Source: Megasphaera_A sueciensis
Lineage (GTDB): Bacteria > Bacillota > Negativicutes > Veillonellales > Megasphaeraceae
Length of the DNA stretch: 64,000 bases
Assembly: GCF_050219315.1 (NCBI RefSeq)
Contig: NZ_CP116939.1
Coordinates: forward strand, 930,001-994,000
Direction of reading: 5' to 3'
Of the stretch, positions 42,846 to 51,130 are shown piece after piece (positions within the stretch are counted from its first letter, which is position 1; every line of letters starts with the position of its first letter). The notes under the pieces were generated by a model. The model had not been told where the DNA came from. It saw only the letters and a program-made list of their open reading frames with translations, and did not search any database. A program made the translations under genes and the position numbers.

Positions 42846-44250
42846 GCTGCCGCTGTAACCATTTGCCGGCAGCCTTGGCTAATATCTCCGGATCATTTTT
42901 TAAATTTTTATTTTGTACTCGCTGCAATAATACTTGCAAGCAAGCCCCCGTTAAAATGCCACACTGTTCCGGTATGCGCCGGTCATAATGCAAATCTTTC
43001 GTATGGACCGGCATTTGTCCAGCCAACAGCTGCATATATTCTCCAAAAGATGCCGTACCGTTGGTATCAGACGAACCGCTGCAAGCCAGCACATCGCCGA
43101 TAGCCAGCTGCGTCGCCTGTCCGACTGCCTCGGTAAGATCACCTGTTCTGTGGAATGGACCTTGCTGTGCTTCCTTGCGCAGCCACTTATCCACATCTCC
43201 CATCCCCGTATTGGCAAAATAATGGAATTTCATATGCGTTTTTACAAGCCAGGCTACCCGACACACCCAGGCTTCCGGTTTTTCCCAGCGAGTTAAAATC
43301 TGTGCTGCTATTGCTGCACCCTTTTCATCATGTCCATAATCTGTCAGGCGTCCTTGATGGACACCGCGAATACCGGGAAGCCCTTTGGCTACATCATGGA
43401 ACAGTGCCGCATACCGTACCGTCAGCTCCGGCGGTGTATGTGCTACCGCTGCCAGCGTATGGAACCATGCGTCAAAAGCATGAAAAGGACGGGACTGCGG
43501 TGTATGCGGCAAATGTGCTAATTCCGGTAAAATCGGAACAAGTGTATAGACGCCGCTTTTTTTCTTTCGGCAGCAACAGTCACCCAGTCCGGACCGCACT
43601 AAAACATCCAAGCCTTTTGCGACATACGGTGTAACCATAAGTTTGTCAATTTCAGCAACAACACGTGCCAACGAAAGGCCCTCTACACGGGAAAATGCAC
43701 GCGGCATCGCTGCCAATACATCTTTAGTCGGCAAAAAATCCAATTGTCCCGTAAAACGACAGACACGAAACAGCCGCAGTGCATCTTCTTGAAACCGACG
43801 CACGGGATCCCCCACCGCGGCCAGACGCTTCTTACGTATATCCTTGCATCCGCCTACATAATCGTATATCGTTCCGGATACGTCCATTGCCAACGCATTC
43901 ACCGTAAAATCACGGCGGCTTACATCCTCTTGCAGCGTAGTCGCATACCATATCTTTTCAGGCCGGTGGCTATCGGTCCCATAGGATTCTCCGCGAAAGG
44001 TTGCCGTCTCTACAACCACAGAATCCACAAGAATCGCGATAATACCGAACTGGGCGCCTTGTATATCTACAACACGCCATCCCTGCTCATCGGCAACCGC
44101 ACGGATTTCCTCCGGATGGGCGGAGGTCGTAATATCATAATCGTGGGGTACCTGATGCAGCAATAAATCCCGTACAGCGCCTCCGACGATATACGCTTCA
44201 TAGCCTTTACCGGTTAATGCTATTAAGACTTTTCGCACAGCTTGTTCCAA
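42808..44250 (-). CDS. cca: CCA-adding tRNA nucleotidyltransferase
   Basis: This enzyme adds or repairs the 3' CCA of tRNA. The class II nucleotidyltransferase core is YIVGGAVRDLLLHQVPHDYDITTSAHPEEI with the two catalytic Asp, followed by RRDFTVNALAMD, EDALRLFRVCRF and an HD-type phosphohydrolase domain (ALFHDVAKGLP, DYGHDEKGA). The HD domain makes it the longer bacterial form. I prefer a TTG start at 44250, with GAGG about 11-12 bases upstream; GTGs at 44262 and 44271 are alternatives. The C-terminus overlaps the penicillin-binding protein gene by 20-38 bases. Confidence 0.92.
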   Translation of the reverse strand: MEQAVRKVLIALTGKGYEAYIVGGAVRDLLLHQVPHDYDITTSAHPEEIRAVADEQGWRVVDIQGAQFGIIAILVDSVVVETATFRGESYGTDSHRPEKIWYATTLQEDVSRRDFTVNALAMDVSGTIYDYVGGCKDIRKKRLAAVGDPVRRFQEDALRLFRVCRFTGQLDFLPTKDVLAAMPRAFSRVEGLSLARVVAEIDKLMVTPYVAKGLDVLVRSGLGDCCCRKKKSGVYTLVPILPELAHLPHTPQSRPFHAFDAWFHTLAAVAHTPPELTVRYAALFHDVAKGLPGIRGVHQGRLTDYGHDEKGAAIAAQILTRWEKPEAWVCRVAWLVKTHMKFHYFANTGMGDVDKWLRKEAQQGPFHRTGDLTEAVGQATQLAIGDVLACSGSSDTNGTASFGEYMQLLAGQMPVHTKDLHYDRRIPEQCGILTGACLQVLLQRVQNKNLKNDPEILAKAAGKWLQRQRGAYDNDDESKQ

Positions 44251-44296
44251 TTTGGTACACACCTCACACAACGGATAAATATACTGTAATGATTTA

Positions 44297-44325
44297 ATTA
44301 TACCATAGAGCGCCTTTCATATAAA
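44297..44325 (-). promoter_or_regulatory. Promoter of the cca-pbp-folD-cfa run
   Basis: TTTATA (44320-44325), a 17-base spacer ending TGG and TATAAT (44297-44302) on the minus strand. Confidence 0.55.
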
Positions 44326-44345
44326 TGAATTTTTCTTTCTACCGA

Positions 44346-44373
44346 TTGAATGTACATGCAAATATGCTATACT
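44346..44373 (+). promoter_or_regulatory. Promoter of lytS-lytT
   Basis: TTGAAT (44346-44351), 16 bases ending in TGC and TATACT (44368-44373). Confidence 0.6.
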
Positions 44374-44419
44374 AAGATGGTATTATACTATCTATTTATG
44401 AGAAAGGATTTATATAAAG

Positions 44420-46141
44420 ATGCTTGTCATATCCAATTTGTTATTAGAAATGCTGGAACGCATCAGCCTCGTCGCCATATCCGGCTATATGCTGACGCAA
44501 ACGACCGTATTTCATCAAGTCCTCACACGTAAAATAGGTTCTATGGGAAATGTCATTATTATTCTTTTATTCAGTGGCATGGGTATTTTTTGCTCCTATG
44601 CCGGTGTACCCATCAATGATGCCATTGCCAACTCCCGCGAAGTCATCATCATGCTCTGCGGTCTGCTATTCGGACCGATTATCGGCACTGTTGTAGGGAT
44701 CATTACGGGAATCCACCGTTATACGATGGGCGGCTTCACCGCGCTGCCCTGTTCCTTGTCCTGTATGTTCTCAGGTTTGATTTCCGGCTTTATATGCTAT
44801 TATTATCAAAAGAAAAAAATACCTTGGATCGTTATTTTTACATTGGGAATTACCGTCAATATCCTACAAATGGTTATGATTTTGCTCACGGCATATCCGT
44901 TTTCGCGCGCCTTGGAATTAGTCAATACCATCGGATTTCCCATGACGGCAGCTAATTCCATGGGTCTTGTCATCTTTATGGTCATCGTCCGTCGGGCCTT
45001 TGAACAAGAAGACAGAATTTCTGCCGAACAATCTCATCGAGCGCTGCATATCGCAAATCATACCTTGCCATACCTTCGTACGGGACTGACGGAAAAAAAT
45101 GCCCAGGCCGCTGTCAATATCATTCTTCAAACAACAGATTACCAAGCCGTTGCCTTGACAAATACGACGGAAGTACTGGGATTTGCCGGAGCCGAAAGTG
45201 CACACCATGGTCCCCATCGCAATGATGGCCTCACCAGTGCCACTTGTCATACCTTGAAAACCGGAAAAATAACCGTCGCTACCAATCACGAGGAAATCGG
45301 CTGCTCTTACCCCGGCTGCAAACTAGCCTCGGCAATCGTCGTACCTTTATTTAAACGCAACCATTTAGCCGGTACTCTAAAAATGTATTATACACAGGCA
45401 AATGCTATCAGTCATTCCGATTTTGTTTTCGCCAAGGATATCGGCACACTTTTTTCAACTCAACTTGATTTAGCAGAACTGGACAACCAGTCAAAGTTGG
45501 CCGACAAAGCGAAATTGATGGCACTTCACATGCAAATCAACCCGCATTTCCTGTTCAATACGTTAAATACGATTTCATCGCTCATCCGTACACAACCGGA
45601 TACGGCACGTCATATCTTAACTAAGCTAAGCTCCTTATTCCGATTTTCCCTGCAAAAAACAGGGAAAATCATTTCTATCCGCGAAGAACTCTTCCAAGTT
45701 CACGCCTATTTGGAAATTGCTAAAATACGGGATGGCGATAAATTATCCATTACAGAATCTATTGATCCTGACATTTTCTCCTACGGAATTCCATCCTTGA
45801 CGCTGCAACCTCTTGTTGAAAATGCGCTGCAACACGGCCTGCACAAAAAAGAAAACGGTGGAACTTTATCAATAAAAGGATCATTAGAAGAGGATACGAT
45901 TTGCTTTACCATCCAGGACGACGGTATCGGCATGACCGTAACTGACGAAGTGTTCCATGAACAGCAAGATCATATTGGATTATATAATGTCAACGCGCGC
46001 CTTCAAGGCTTGTACGGAGACCGTTACGGCCTTAAGATCGAAAGCACCTTAGGGCAGGGAACCACGGTCTTCGTTCATTTGCCGAAACAATTATTGCCAA
46101 CAACGGTGCCAAAATCAAAGGAGGTTATAGTTCATGCTTAA
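44420..46141 (+). CDS. lytS: LytS-type sensor histidine kinase
   Basis: A 573-residue membrane kinase. Residues ~1-195 form the 5TM-Lyt sensor (LFGPIIGTVVGIITGIHRYTMGG, GLISGFICYYY). A GAF-like domain with GCSYPGCKLASAIVVPL covers ~215-350. The kinase core has the phosphoacceptor His in MALHMQINPHFLFNTLNTISS and the ATP-binding motifs LQPLVENALQHGL and DDGIGM. Family members sense extracellular pyruvate or membrane changes. The stop overlaps the response-regulator start by eight bases. Confidence 0.93.
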   Translation: MLVISNLLLEMLERISLVAISGYMLTQTTVFHQVLTRKIGSMGNVIIILLFSGMGIFCSYAGVPINDAIANSREVIIMLCGLLFGPIIGTVVGIITGIHRYTMGGFTALPCSLSCMFSGLISGFICYYYQKKKIPWIVIFTLGITVNILQMVMILLTAYPFSRALELVNTIGFPMTAANSMGLVIFMVIVRRAFEQEDRISAEQSHRALHIANHTLPYLRTGLTEKNAQAAVNIILQTTDYQAVALTNTTEVLGFAGAESAHHGPHRNDGLTSATCHTLKTGKITVATNHEEIGCSYPGCKLASAIVVPLFKRNHLAGTLKMYYTQANAISHSDFVFAKDIGTLFSTQLDLAELDNQSKLADKAKLMALHMQINPHFLFNTLNTISSLIRTQPDTARHILTKLSSLFRFSLQKTGKIISIREELFQVHAYLEIAKIRDGDKLSITESIDPDIFSYGIPSLTLQPLVENALQHGLHKKENGGTLSIKGSLEEDTICFTIQDDGIGMTVTDEVFHEQQDHIGLYNVNARLQGLYGDRYGLKIESTLGQGTTVFVHLPKQLLPTTVPKSKEVIVHA

Positions 46142-46904
46142 TGTCATCATTGTAGACGACGAAAAACCGGCTCGCGATGAACTCCACTATTTATTATCCC
46201 GCTACAGCGATTTAACTATCTGTGCCGAGTGCGACAGCGGGGAAGAAGCCGTTGCCAAAACCGCGCAGCTGAAACCGGATGTCGTATTCCTCGATATCCA
46301 GATGCGCAGTATCAGCGGGATAGAAACAGCCCGTATTATCCGTAAATTATCACAGAATACCTTGATTGTTTTCGCCACAGCATACGATGAATATGCAATC
46401 AATGCGTTTGATGTCCATGCCATAGACTACCTGCTGAAGCCGTTCGATGAAGAACGGCTCGATGATACCATTGCCCGTTTAAAAGAACTGTCTTCTGCCG
46501 AAAAAAACAGAAAACTTCATTCTATCGATGATTCCCTGCCAAAAATTTCTCCCAGACCGCTGCATAAGTTAGTCGTAGAAAAAAACGGACATATCAACTT
46601 GGTCGACATGTCGGAAATACTGTATATCCATGTAACCGGCGGCGTCGTCCATGTAATCGCGTTAAGCGGCATGTATACATATAATGATACGCTATCCTCC
46701 TTAGAAGAAAAATTAAAGGATACATCGATTAAGCGTGTACATCGCAGTTATCTGGTCAATCTGTCCCAAGTCCGAGAGATCCTTCCCTGGTATAAAAGCA
46801 CATATTGGCTGAAAATTCCATTACCCGGAAAAAAAGAATTAGGCGAAATTCCAATAGGTAAAAGCCACCTCAAAGAAATCAAGAAAATATTGGGAATAAA
46901 ATAG
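46134..46904 (+). CDS. lytT: LytTR-family response regulator
   Basis: A 256-residue regulator. The receiver domain has the acidic DDE pocket (residues 8-10), phosphoacceptor Asp54 in VVFLDIQM and the Lys in DYLLKPFD. The C-terminal LytTR DNA-binding domain spans ~150-250 (KLVVEKNGHINLVDMSEILYI, VHRSYLVNL). AAAGGAGG precedes the ATG. Its usual targets, lrgAB or a pyruvate carrier gene, are not adjacent, so the regulon lies elsewhere. Confidence 0.93.
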   Translation: MLNVIIVDDEKPARDELHYLLSRYSDLTICAECDSGEEAVAKTAQLKPDVVFLDIQMRSISGIETARIIRKLSQNTLIVFATAYDEYAINAFDVHAIDYLLKPFDEERLDDTIARLKELSSAEKNRKLHSIDDSLPKISPRPLHKLVVEKNGHINLVDMSEILYIHVTGGVVHVIALSGMYTYNDTLSSLEEKLKDTSIKRVHRSYLVNLSQVREILPWYKSTYWLKIPLPGKKELGEIPIGKSHLKEIKKILGIK

Positions 46905-46934
46905 GAGAGAGCCCTTGCTCCCTCCTATTTTTAT
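46900..46934. terminator. Terminator between lytT and cobO
   Basis: AATAGGAG and CTCCTATT form the stem with inner GAGC/GCTC pairs, followed by TTTTATT. It overlaps the lytT stop codon. Confidence 0.75.
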
Positions 46935-46976
46935 TATAAAATCTGTGCACATTACCGTACCGGTGCCTTAAAAAAA

Positions 46977-47504
46977 TTATTCTTCTATGCCGATTCGCGC
47001 AACCTGTCCTCTATCATATGGATGCTTGCGTTTACAGATTTCCGATACATAATCAGCGGCGTCTATCACCGCTTGGGAAGGACCGCGTCCCGTCAAAACG
47101 ACCTCCAGCTTAGCCGGTTTAGTACGCAGAAATGAAAGCAGCTTTGATTCATCGACCAGACCCGTACTGCAGGCCACCAAGATCTCATCCAATACCAGCA
47201 TATCAAGATGCCGTGTATGGCATTGCGCCAGCACCGTATCAAATAAGGAATTCTGTATATCATGTGCTTTCTTCCGTTCGGCCTTTGTCATTTGGAAGGT
47301 AAATTTTTTATTTCCCGTTCCCCGCACTACGGTAATCCCGGGAATCAAGGCTAAGGATGCAAGTTCTCCTGTCGGACGATCCTTGAGAAACTGGACAAAC
47401 AATATCTTTCCGCCCCTTCCCGCACAGCGAACAGCAAGTCCCAGCGCAGCCGTTGTTTTCCCCTTGCCATCACCGCAATATACATGAATCAGTCCGGTCT
47501 CCAT
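46977..47504 (-). CDS. cobO: Cob(I)yrinic acid a,c-diamide adenosyltransferase
   Basis: This enzyme of the CobA/CobO/BtuR family attaches the adenosyl group of ATP to the cobalt of corrinoids. The 175-residue protein has the P-loop VYCGDGKGKTTAALGLAVR at residues ~8-26, FVQFLKD and VLDEILVAC. I place the start at 47504, where AAGG is 6 bases upstream and the ATG overlaps the cobQ stop as TAATG; an in-frame extension to 47564 is inside cobQ. The pair is a two-gene part of cobalamin biosynthesis or salvage. Confidence 0.93.
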   Translation of the reverse strand: METGLIHVYCGDGKGKTTAALGLAVRCAGRGGKILFVQFLKDRPTGELASLALIPGITVVRGTGNKKFTFQMTKAERKKAHDIQNSLFDTVLAQCHTRHLDMLVLDEILVACSTGLVDESKLLSFLRTKPAKLEVVLTGRGPSQAVIDAADYVSEICKRKHPYDRGQVARIGIEE

Positions 47505-49021
47505 TATAATCCTTCCTCCACTATCTTGTAGATTTTCTCCATATCGATATGCCGACGCAGGCAATCCGCCAGTTTATCATACTGTTCTTGTTTATAAGAG
47601 CGATAATTAACACTCTGCATGTCAGCTGGTTTTCTTCCTTTCTTGGAGAAAAGTGCCCGGGCCATCGTCGACGCTACGCCTTCACAATCAAATATGCCAT
47701 GTATAAACGTTCCGTACACATTCATCACATCATCAACATACTGGGAACCTTCCGGCACTATTTCTCCCGGTTCATACGTCGGCCGCATATGCGTTAAGCA
47801 GTCTTCCGTAGGAAAATCGGTAATCCCTGAATGAATTTCATATCCATAAAAGCGTTTGCCTTTTAGTTGGCGAAAGATACCTCGGACATTGCCAAAAAAT
47901 CCTTCCACGCGAAAAGTCCGTTTCCGGTCGGAAAACATCGTATCTGTCTTGAGCAGTCCCATTCCTTTCAGTACACCGCCTTCTTCTACATGATAGGGAT
48001 CAGCCAGTTTTTCTCCCATCATCTGATACCCGCCGCAAACACCAAATACCACGACGCCTTCACGAGCCTTCGTTAAGATCGCTTCTTCTATGCCATTCTG
48101 GCGCATCCATTTCAAATCACCGATCGTATTCAATGTCCCGGGAATAATGATCATATCCGGATCAGTTAATTCGCTTCCCTTATGAATATAACGCAATGCA
48201 ACGCCGGGAATACATTCAAACGCATTAAAGTCCGTAAAATTAGAAATATGCGGCAGCGCTATAACGTCGATGGTAATAATTTTTTCCACATCATCACTTT
48301 TGATGCTTGCGGACAGATTATCTTCTATATCGATATTAGCCATGGGAACAACACCTAAAACGGGAATTCCTGTTTTTTCTTCAATCATGCGCAGCCCAGA
48401 CGTCAAGCTGTCGGGTTCTCCACTGAATTTGTTGATAATAATCCCCTTGATCATCACCCGTTCTTCCGGCCGCATCAGCATAATAGTTCCAAACAGCGTC
48501 GCAAAAACACCGCCTCTATCCATATCGGCAACCAGGATTCCCGGTGCCTGTGCCACTTTAGCCATCCCCATATTAGCCAGGTCATCTTCACTGGAATCGA
48601 CTTTCGATGGGTTTCCCGCCCCTTCCAGAATAACAATATCGTAGACGGCCGCCAATGCTTCATAAGACTCCCGCAAAACAGCCCCCAGCTTCTTATCGTG
48701 ATATATCTGGAATGTATCCGCCGTCATGCTGCCGACAGGATGCCCCTGCACAATCACTTGAAATGTTTTTTCTCCGACAGGCTTCAGCAGTACGGGATTC
48801 ATCAAACTCGTAGGTTCAATATCCGCGGCTTCAGCCTGAACAGCCTGCGCCCTGCTGATTTCTTCTCCTGTATCCGTAATAAAAGAACTGCTTGCCGTAT
48901 TTTGTGCTTTAAAAGGAGCCACCGATTTACCATCTTGATGAAAAATCCGGCATAATCCGGTAACAATCCAGCTTTTTCCTGTGTTTCTCATCGTTCCCAC
49001 AACCATAATAGGCTTCGTCAT
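47504..49021 (-). CDS. cobQ: Cobyric acid synthase
   Basis: CobQ amidates four side chains of adenosylcobyrinic acid diamide using glutamine and ATP. The 505-residue protein has an N-terminal DTBS-like ATPase (VVGTMRNTGKSWIVTGLCRIF, FKAQNTASSSFIT), the EGAGNPSKVD block, and a C-terminal glutamine amidotransferase with VFGVCGGYQMMGEKL (nucleophile Cys) and a late His in FIHGIFD. FKAQNTASSS differs from the common FKAQNMALNS. No cobalamin riboswitch is visible upstream, and the rest of the pathway is not in the window. Confidence 0.94.
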   Translation of the reverse strand: MTKPIMVVGTMRNTGKSWIVTGLCRIFHQDGKSVAPFKAQNTASSSFITDTGEEISRAQAVQAEAADIEPTSLMNPVLLKPVGEKTFQVIVQGHPVGSMTADTFQIYHDKKLGAVLRESYEALAAVYDIVILEGAGNPSKVDSSEDDLANMGMAKVAQAPGILVADMDRGGVFATLFGTIMLMRPEERVMIKGIIINKFSGEPDSLTSGLRMIEEKTGIPVLGVVPMANIDIEDNLSASIKSDDVEKIITIDVIALPHISNFTDFNAFECIPGVALRYIHKGSELTDPDMIIIPGTLNTIGDLKWMRQNGIEEAILTKAREGVVVFGVCGGYQMMGEKLADPYHVEEGGVLKGMGLLKTDTMFSDRKRTFRVEGFFGNVRGIFRQLKGKRFYGYEIHSGITDFPTEDCLTHMRPTYEPGEIVPEGSQYVDDVMNVYGTFIHGIFDCEGVASTMARALFSKKGRKPADMQSVNYRSYKQEQYDKLADCLRRHIDMEKIYKIVEEGL

Positions 49022-49131
49022 ATGAATCTCCTCCTGTATATCGTCACTATGTACCGTTTCTACCTATCTTTGTAAGTAATTATAGCATCACCGCTTCTGT
49101 TTTTTCAACACATCCGGCAAGAATTCCTTCA

Positions 49132-49160
49132 TTGACTTTACCGGAAAGACTGATTATAAT
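49132..49160 (+). promoter_or_regulatory. Promoter of the M20 amidohydrolase gene
   Basis: TTGACT (49132-49137), 17 bases and TATAAT (49155-49160). Transcription from about 49167 places the following 19-bp hairpin near the 5' end of the message. Confidence 0.75.
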
Positions 49161-49180
49161 GTTAGCATATTCGAGTATAT

Positions 49181-49228
49181 ATGTGATACAGGCCATTGAT
49201 CGTTTTCGGTCAATGGCCTGTATCACAT
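49181..49228 (+). promoter_or_regulatory. Perfect 19-bp hairpin in the 5' leader
   Basis: Bases 49181-49199 are the exact reverse complement of 49210-49228, with a 10-base loop. It lies between the promoter and the ribosome site of the M20 gene. There is no T-run after it, so it is not an intrinsic terminator; it may protect the message or bind a regulator. Confidence 0.6.
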
Positions 49229-49255
49229 ACCAAAAACAAAGGGATGATATATAAA

Positions 49256-50512
49256 ATGAATGTAAAAGAAACAGTAATGCAACATTTCGAAGAATTGAAA
49301 AATATCCGCCGCTATTGCCACGAACACCCGGAGCTGTCGGCTGAAGAATTTGAAACCATGAAATACATTGAAAAAAAATTGGATAGCTATGGTATTGCCT
49401 ATCATTACGTCAAAAACGGTGGCATTTTCGGCTGGATCGACGGTAAGGGAAACGGCAAAACAATTCTGCTGCGTGCCGATATAGATGCACTTCCCATTGT
49501 AGAAGACGAAAAAAACCTCAGCTGCCCACGCACCTGTATTTCTCAAAACAAAGGCGTAATGCATGCATGCGGTCATGATGGCCATATTGCCATGCTGCTC
49601 ATGGAGGCTAAGCTGCTGCAGGAACAAAAAGACAACTGGCCGGGCAAAGTCATTCTCATGTTTGAAGAAGGGGAAGAAGGCTCTGATGCCGTACGATATT
49701 TACTGCCGTATTTAGAAAACGAAAGTGGCTGGAATATTGATACCTGCTATGCTACCCATGTACGCTGGGATATTCCTGCCGGAAAGATGGCAGTTTGCCA
49801 CGGTCCTGCTATGGCCGGCGGCTTTGGATTCAAAATCAAAATCAAAGGACACGGCGGCCATGGTTCCCGTCCTGATTTGGCACAAAGTCCCATTGACTGC
49901 TTTACCGCATTTTACAAAGACCTGCAGGCATTGCGCATGCGGGCTGTCTCTCCCATGGAAACGCTGACGGTCTCCGTTGGCAGTCTCCATAGCGGCGATG
50001 TGCTGAACGTCATTCCGAACGACTTGATTTTTTCAGGTACCAGCCGATTCTTCAGCTATGACAATGCCGGAAAAATGTTCTACGAAGAATTTTTAAAACT
50101 GTTGGAAAATGACTGCAAAAATTATAACTGTTCCTATGAAATTATTCATATGAAAAAACCGTTATACGAAACGCGCAATGCGGAAATCTGTGTAACTCGT
50201 GCAGAACAGGCCATAAAAAAATACTTAGGCGATGCCGTACTGACACCCTGCGAACCCTGGATGGCCTCGGAAACCATGGCACTCACCATGCGGCTGTATC
50301 CCGGTGTACTTACCTTCACGGGAATTGCCAATGGAGAAAAGGGCTGTGGCGCCAATCACCATACTCCGGAATTTGACCTTGATGAAGACGGTCTTATATA
50401 CGGCGTAACAACCGCTATCGGTTATGCCCTCGACTATTTAACAGAACAGCCGGACATTCCCTTCCACCGCAATATCATCTCCATGGAAGACTTAGTATCG
50501 CGAAATCTATAA
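49256..50512 (+). CDS. M20-family N-acyl-amino-acid amidohydrolase
   Basis: A 418-residue zinc peptidase of the M20D type (AbgB/HipO/aminoacylase group). Metal and catalytic residues are seen in HACGHDGHIAMLL, MFEEGEEGSDAV and the ATHVRW segment; the lid domain has GHGGHGSRPDLAQSPID and the last ligand is in GCGANHHTPEFD. It would release amino acids or aminobenzoate from N-acyl or peptide substrates. I start at ATG 49256; frames beginning at 49196 would run through the leader hairpin. It is monocistronic. Confidence 0.9.
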   Translation: MNVKETVMQHFEELKNIRRYCHEHPELSAEEFETMKYIEKKLDSYGIAYHYVKNGGIFGWIDGKGNGKTILLRADIDALPIVEDEKNLSCPRTCISQNKGVMHACGHDGHIAMLLMEAKLLQEQKDNWPGKVILMFEEGEEGSDAVRYLLPYLENESGWNIDTCYATHVRWDIPAGKMAVCHGPAMAGGFGFKIKIKGHGGHGSRPDLAQSPIDCFTAFYKDLQALRMRAVSPMETLTVSVGSLHSGDVLNVIPNDLIFSGTSRFFSYDNAGKMFYEEFLKLLENDCKNYNCSYEIIHMKKPLYETRNAEICVTRAEQAIKKYLGDAVLTPCEPWMASETMALTMRLYPGVLTFTGIANGEKGCGANHHTPEFDLDEDGLIYGVTTAIGYALDYLTEQPDIPFHRNIISMEDLVSRNL

Positions 50513-50522
50513 TCATATATGC

Positions 50523-50609
50523 AACAAGGTACCACTTCACGGAACAGCCCCCTGCAGTTAGATTTTAAATCCAACTTGCAGGGGGCTGTTCACGCTGCGG
50601 TACCTTGTT
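50523..50609. terminator. Long bidirectional terminator hairpin
   Basis: Outer arms AACAAGGTACC (50523-50533) and GGTACCTTGTT (50599-50609) enclose an inner stem around CAGCCCCCTGCA/TGCAGGGGGCTG. It lies between the convergent M20 and YbjN-like genes. Confidence 0.7.
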
Positions 50610-50629
50610 TATGTTTCTATACGTACGGC

Positions 50630-51067
50630 TTATGCCGGACTTCCCCATACGCATTGCATCGTATCAGTATAGGTTGCCTCCAAATGCTGCAGCATCACAT
50701 CGATAATAGTCCGGGCCATATCCGCATCAAAGGCATCATCACCGGCAACAAGACAACTGTCCAACACAATATCTCCGTCATCGGAAATATAATATTTAAA
50801 AACCTTGAATTTCTTGTTACATTCATTAAGATACACAGCAATTCTGTCTTTATTTTCCGCCGTTACCACTTTGACGGCAACGAAAACGCGCAGCATAGCG
50901 TAAATGCTGTCATCCAGGATAACCATAAGCGGCAGCTGCTGTCCCTTGATTTGCAAGTTGGAGTAATATACGCTGCCATGAAAATCATCTCCCATTTCCC
51001 GCATAGTAAACGCCGTAATCTCTTCGGCTTTCAGCATAGCTTCAAATTTTTCCGCCTTTTTATTCAT
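50630..51067 (-). CDS. YbjN-like protein
   Basis: A 145-residue cytoplasmic protein with the alternating strand and helix pattern of YbjN / type III secretion chaperone-like domains: EEITAFTMREMGDDFHGSVYYSNLQIKGQQLPLMVILDD, then KDRIAVYLNECNKKFKVFKYYISDDGDIVLDSC and a C-terminal helix. YbjN-type proteins are poorly understood and linked to stress tolerance. The start at 51067 has AAAGGA 8 bases upstream. It precedes nothing obvious in the same direction; the family call is tentative. Confidence 0.6.
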   Translation of the reverse strand: MNKKAEKFEAMLKAEEITAFTMREMGDDFHGSVYYSNLQIKGQQLPLMVILDDSIYAMLRVFVAVKVVTAENKDRIAVYLNECNKKFKVFKYYISDDGDIVLDSCLVAGDDAFDADMARTIIDVMLQHLEATYTDTMQCVWGSPA

Positions 51068-51130
51068 AATAACGTTCCTTTCTCTATCGTCTTTTTTATA
51101 TTTTAACACATAGATATAAAAAAAGAAAAG

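Noticed and set aside
49022..49180. Cobalamin riboswitch upstream of cobQ
   Set aside because: The gap is short and lacks the B12-box GCCACTG-type element; what is visible is a ribosome site and the promoter of the opposite gene.
49196..49255. Longer M20 protein starting at 49196
   Set aside because: It would begin inside the leader hairpin with no ribosome site; the family domain starts after 49256.
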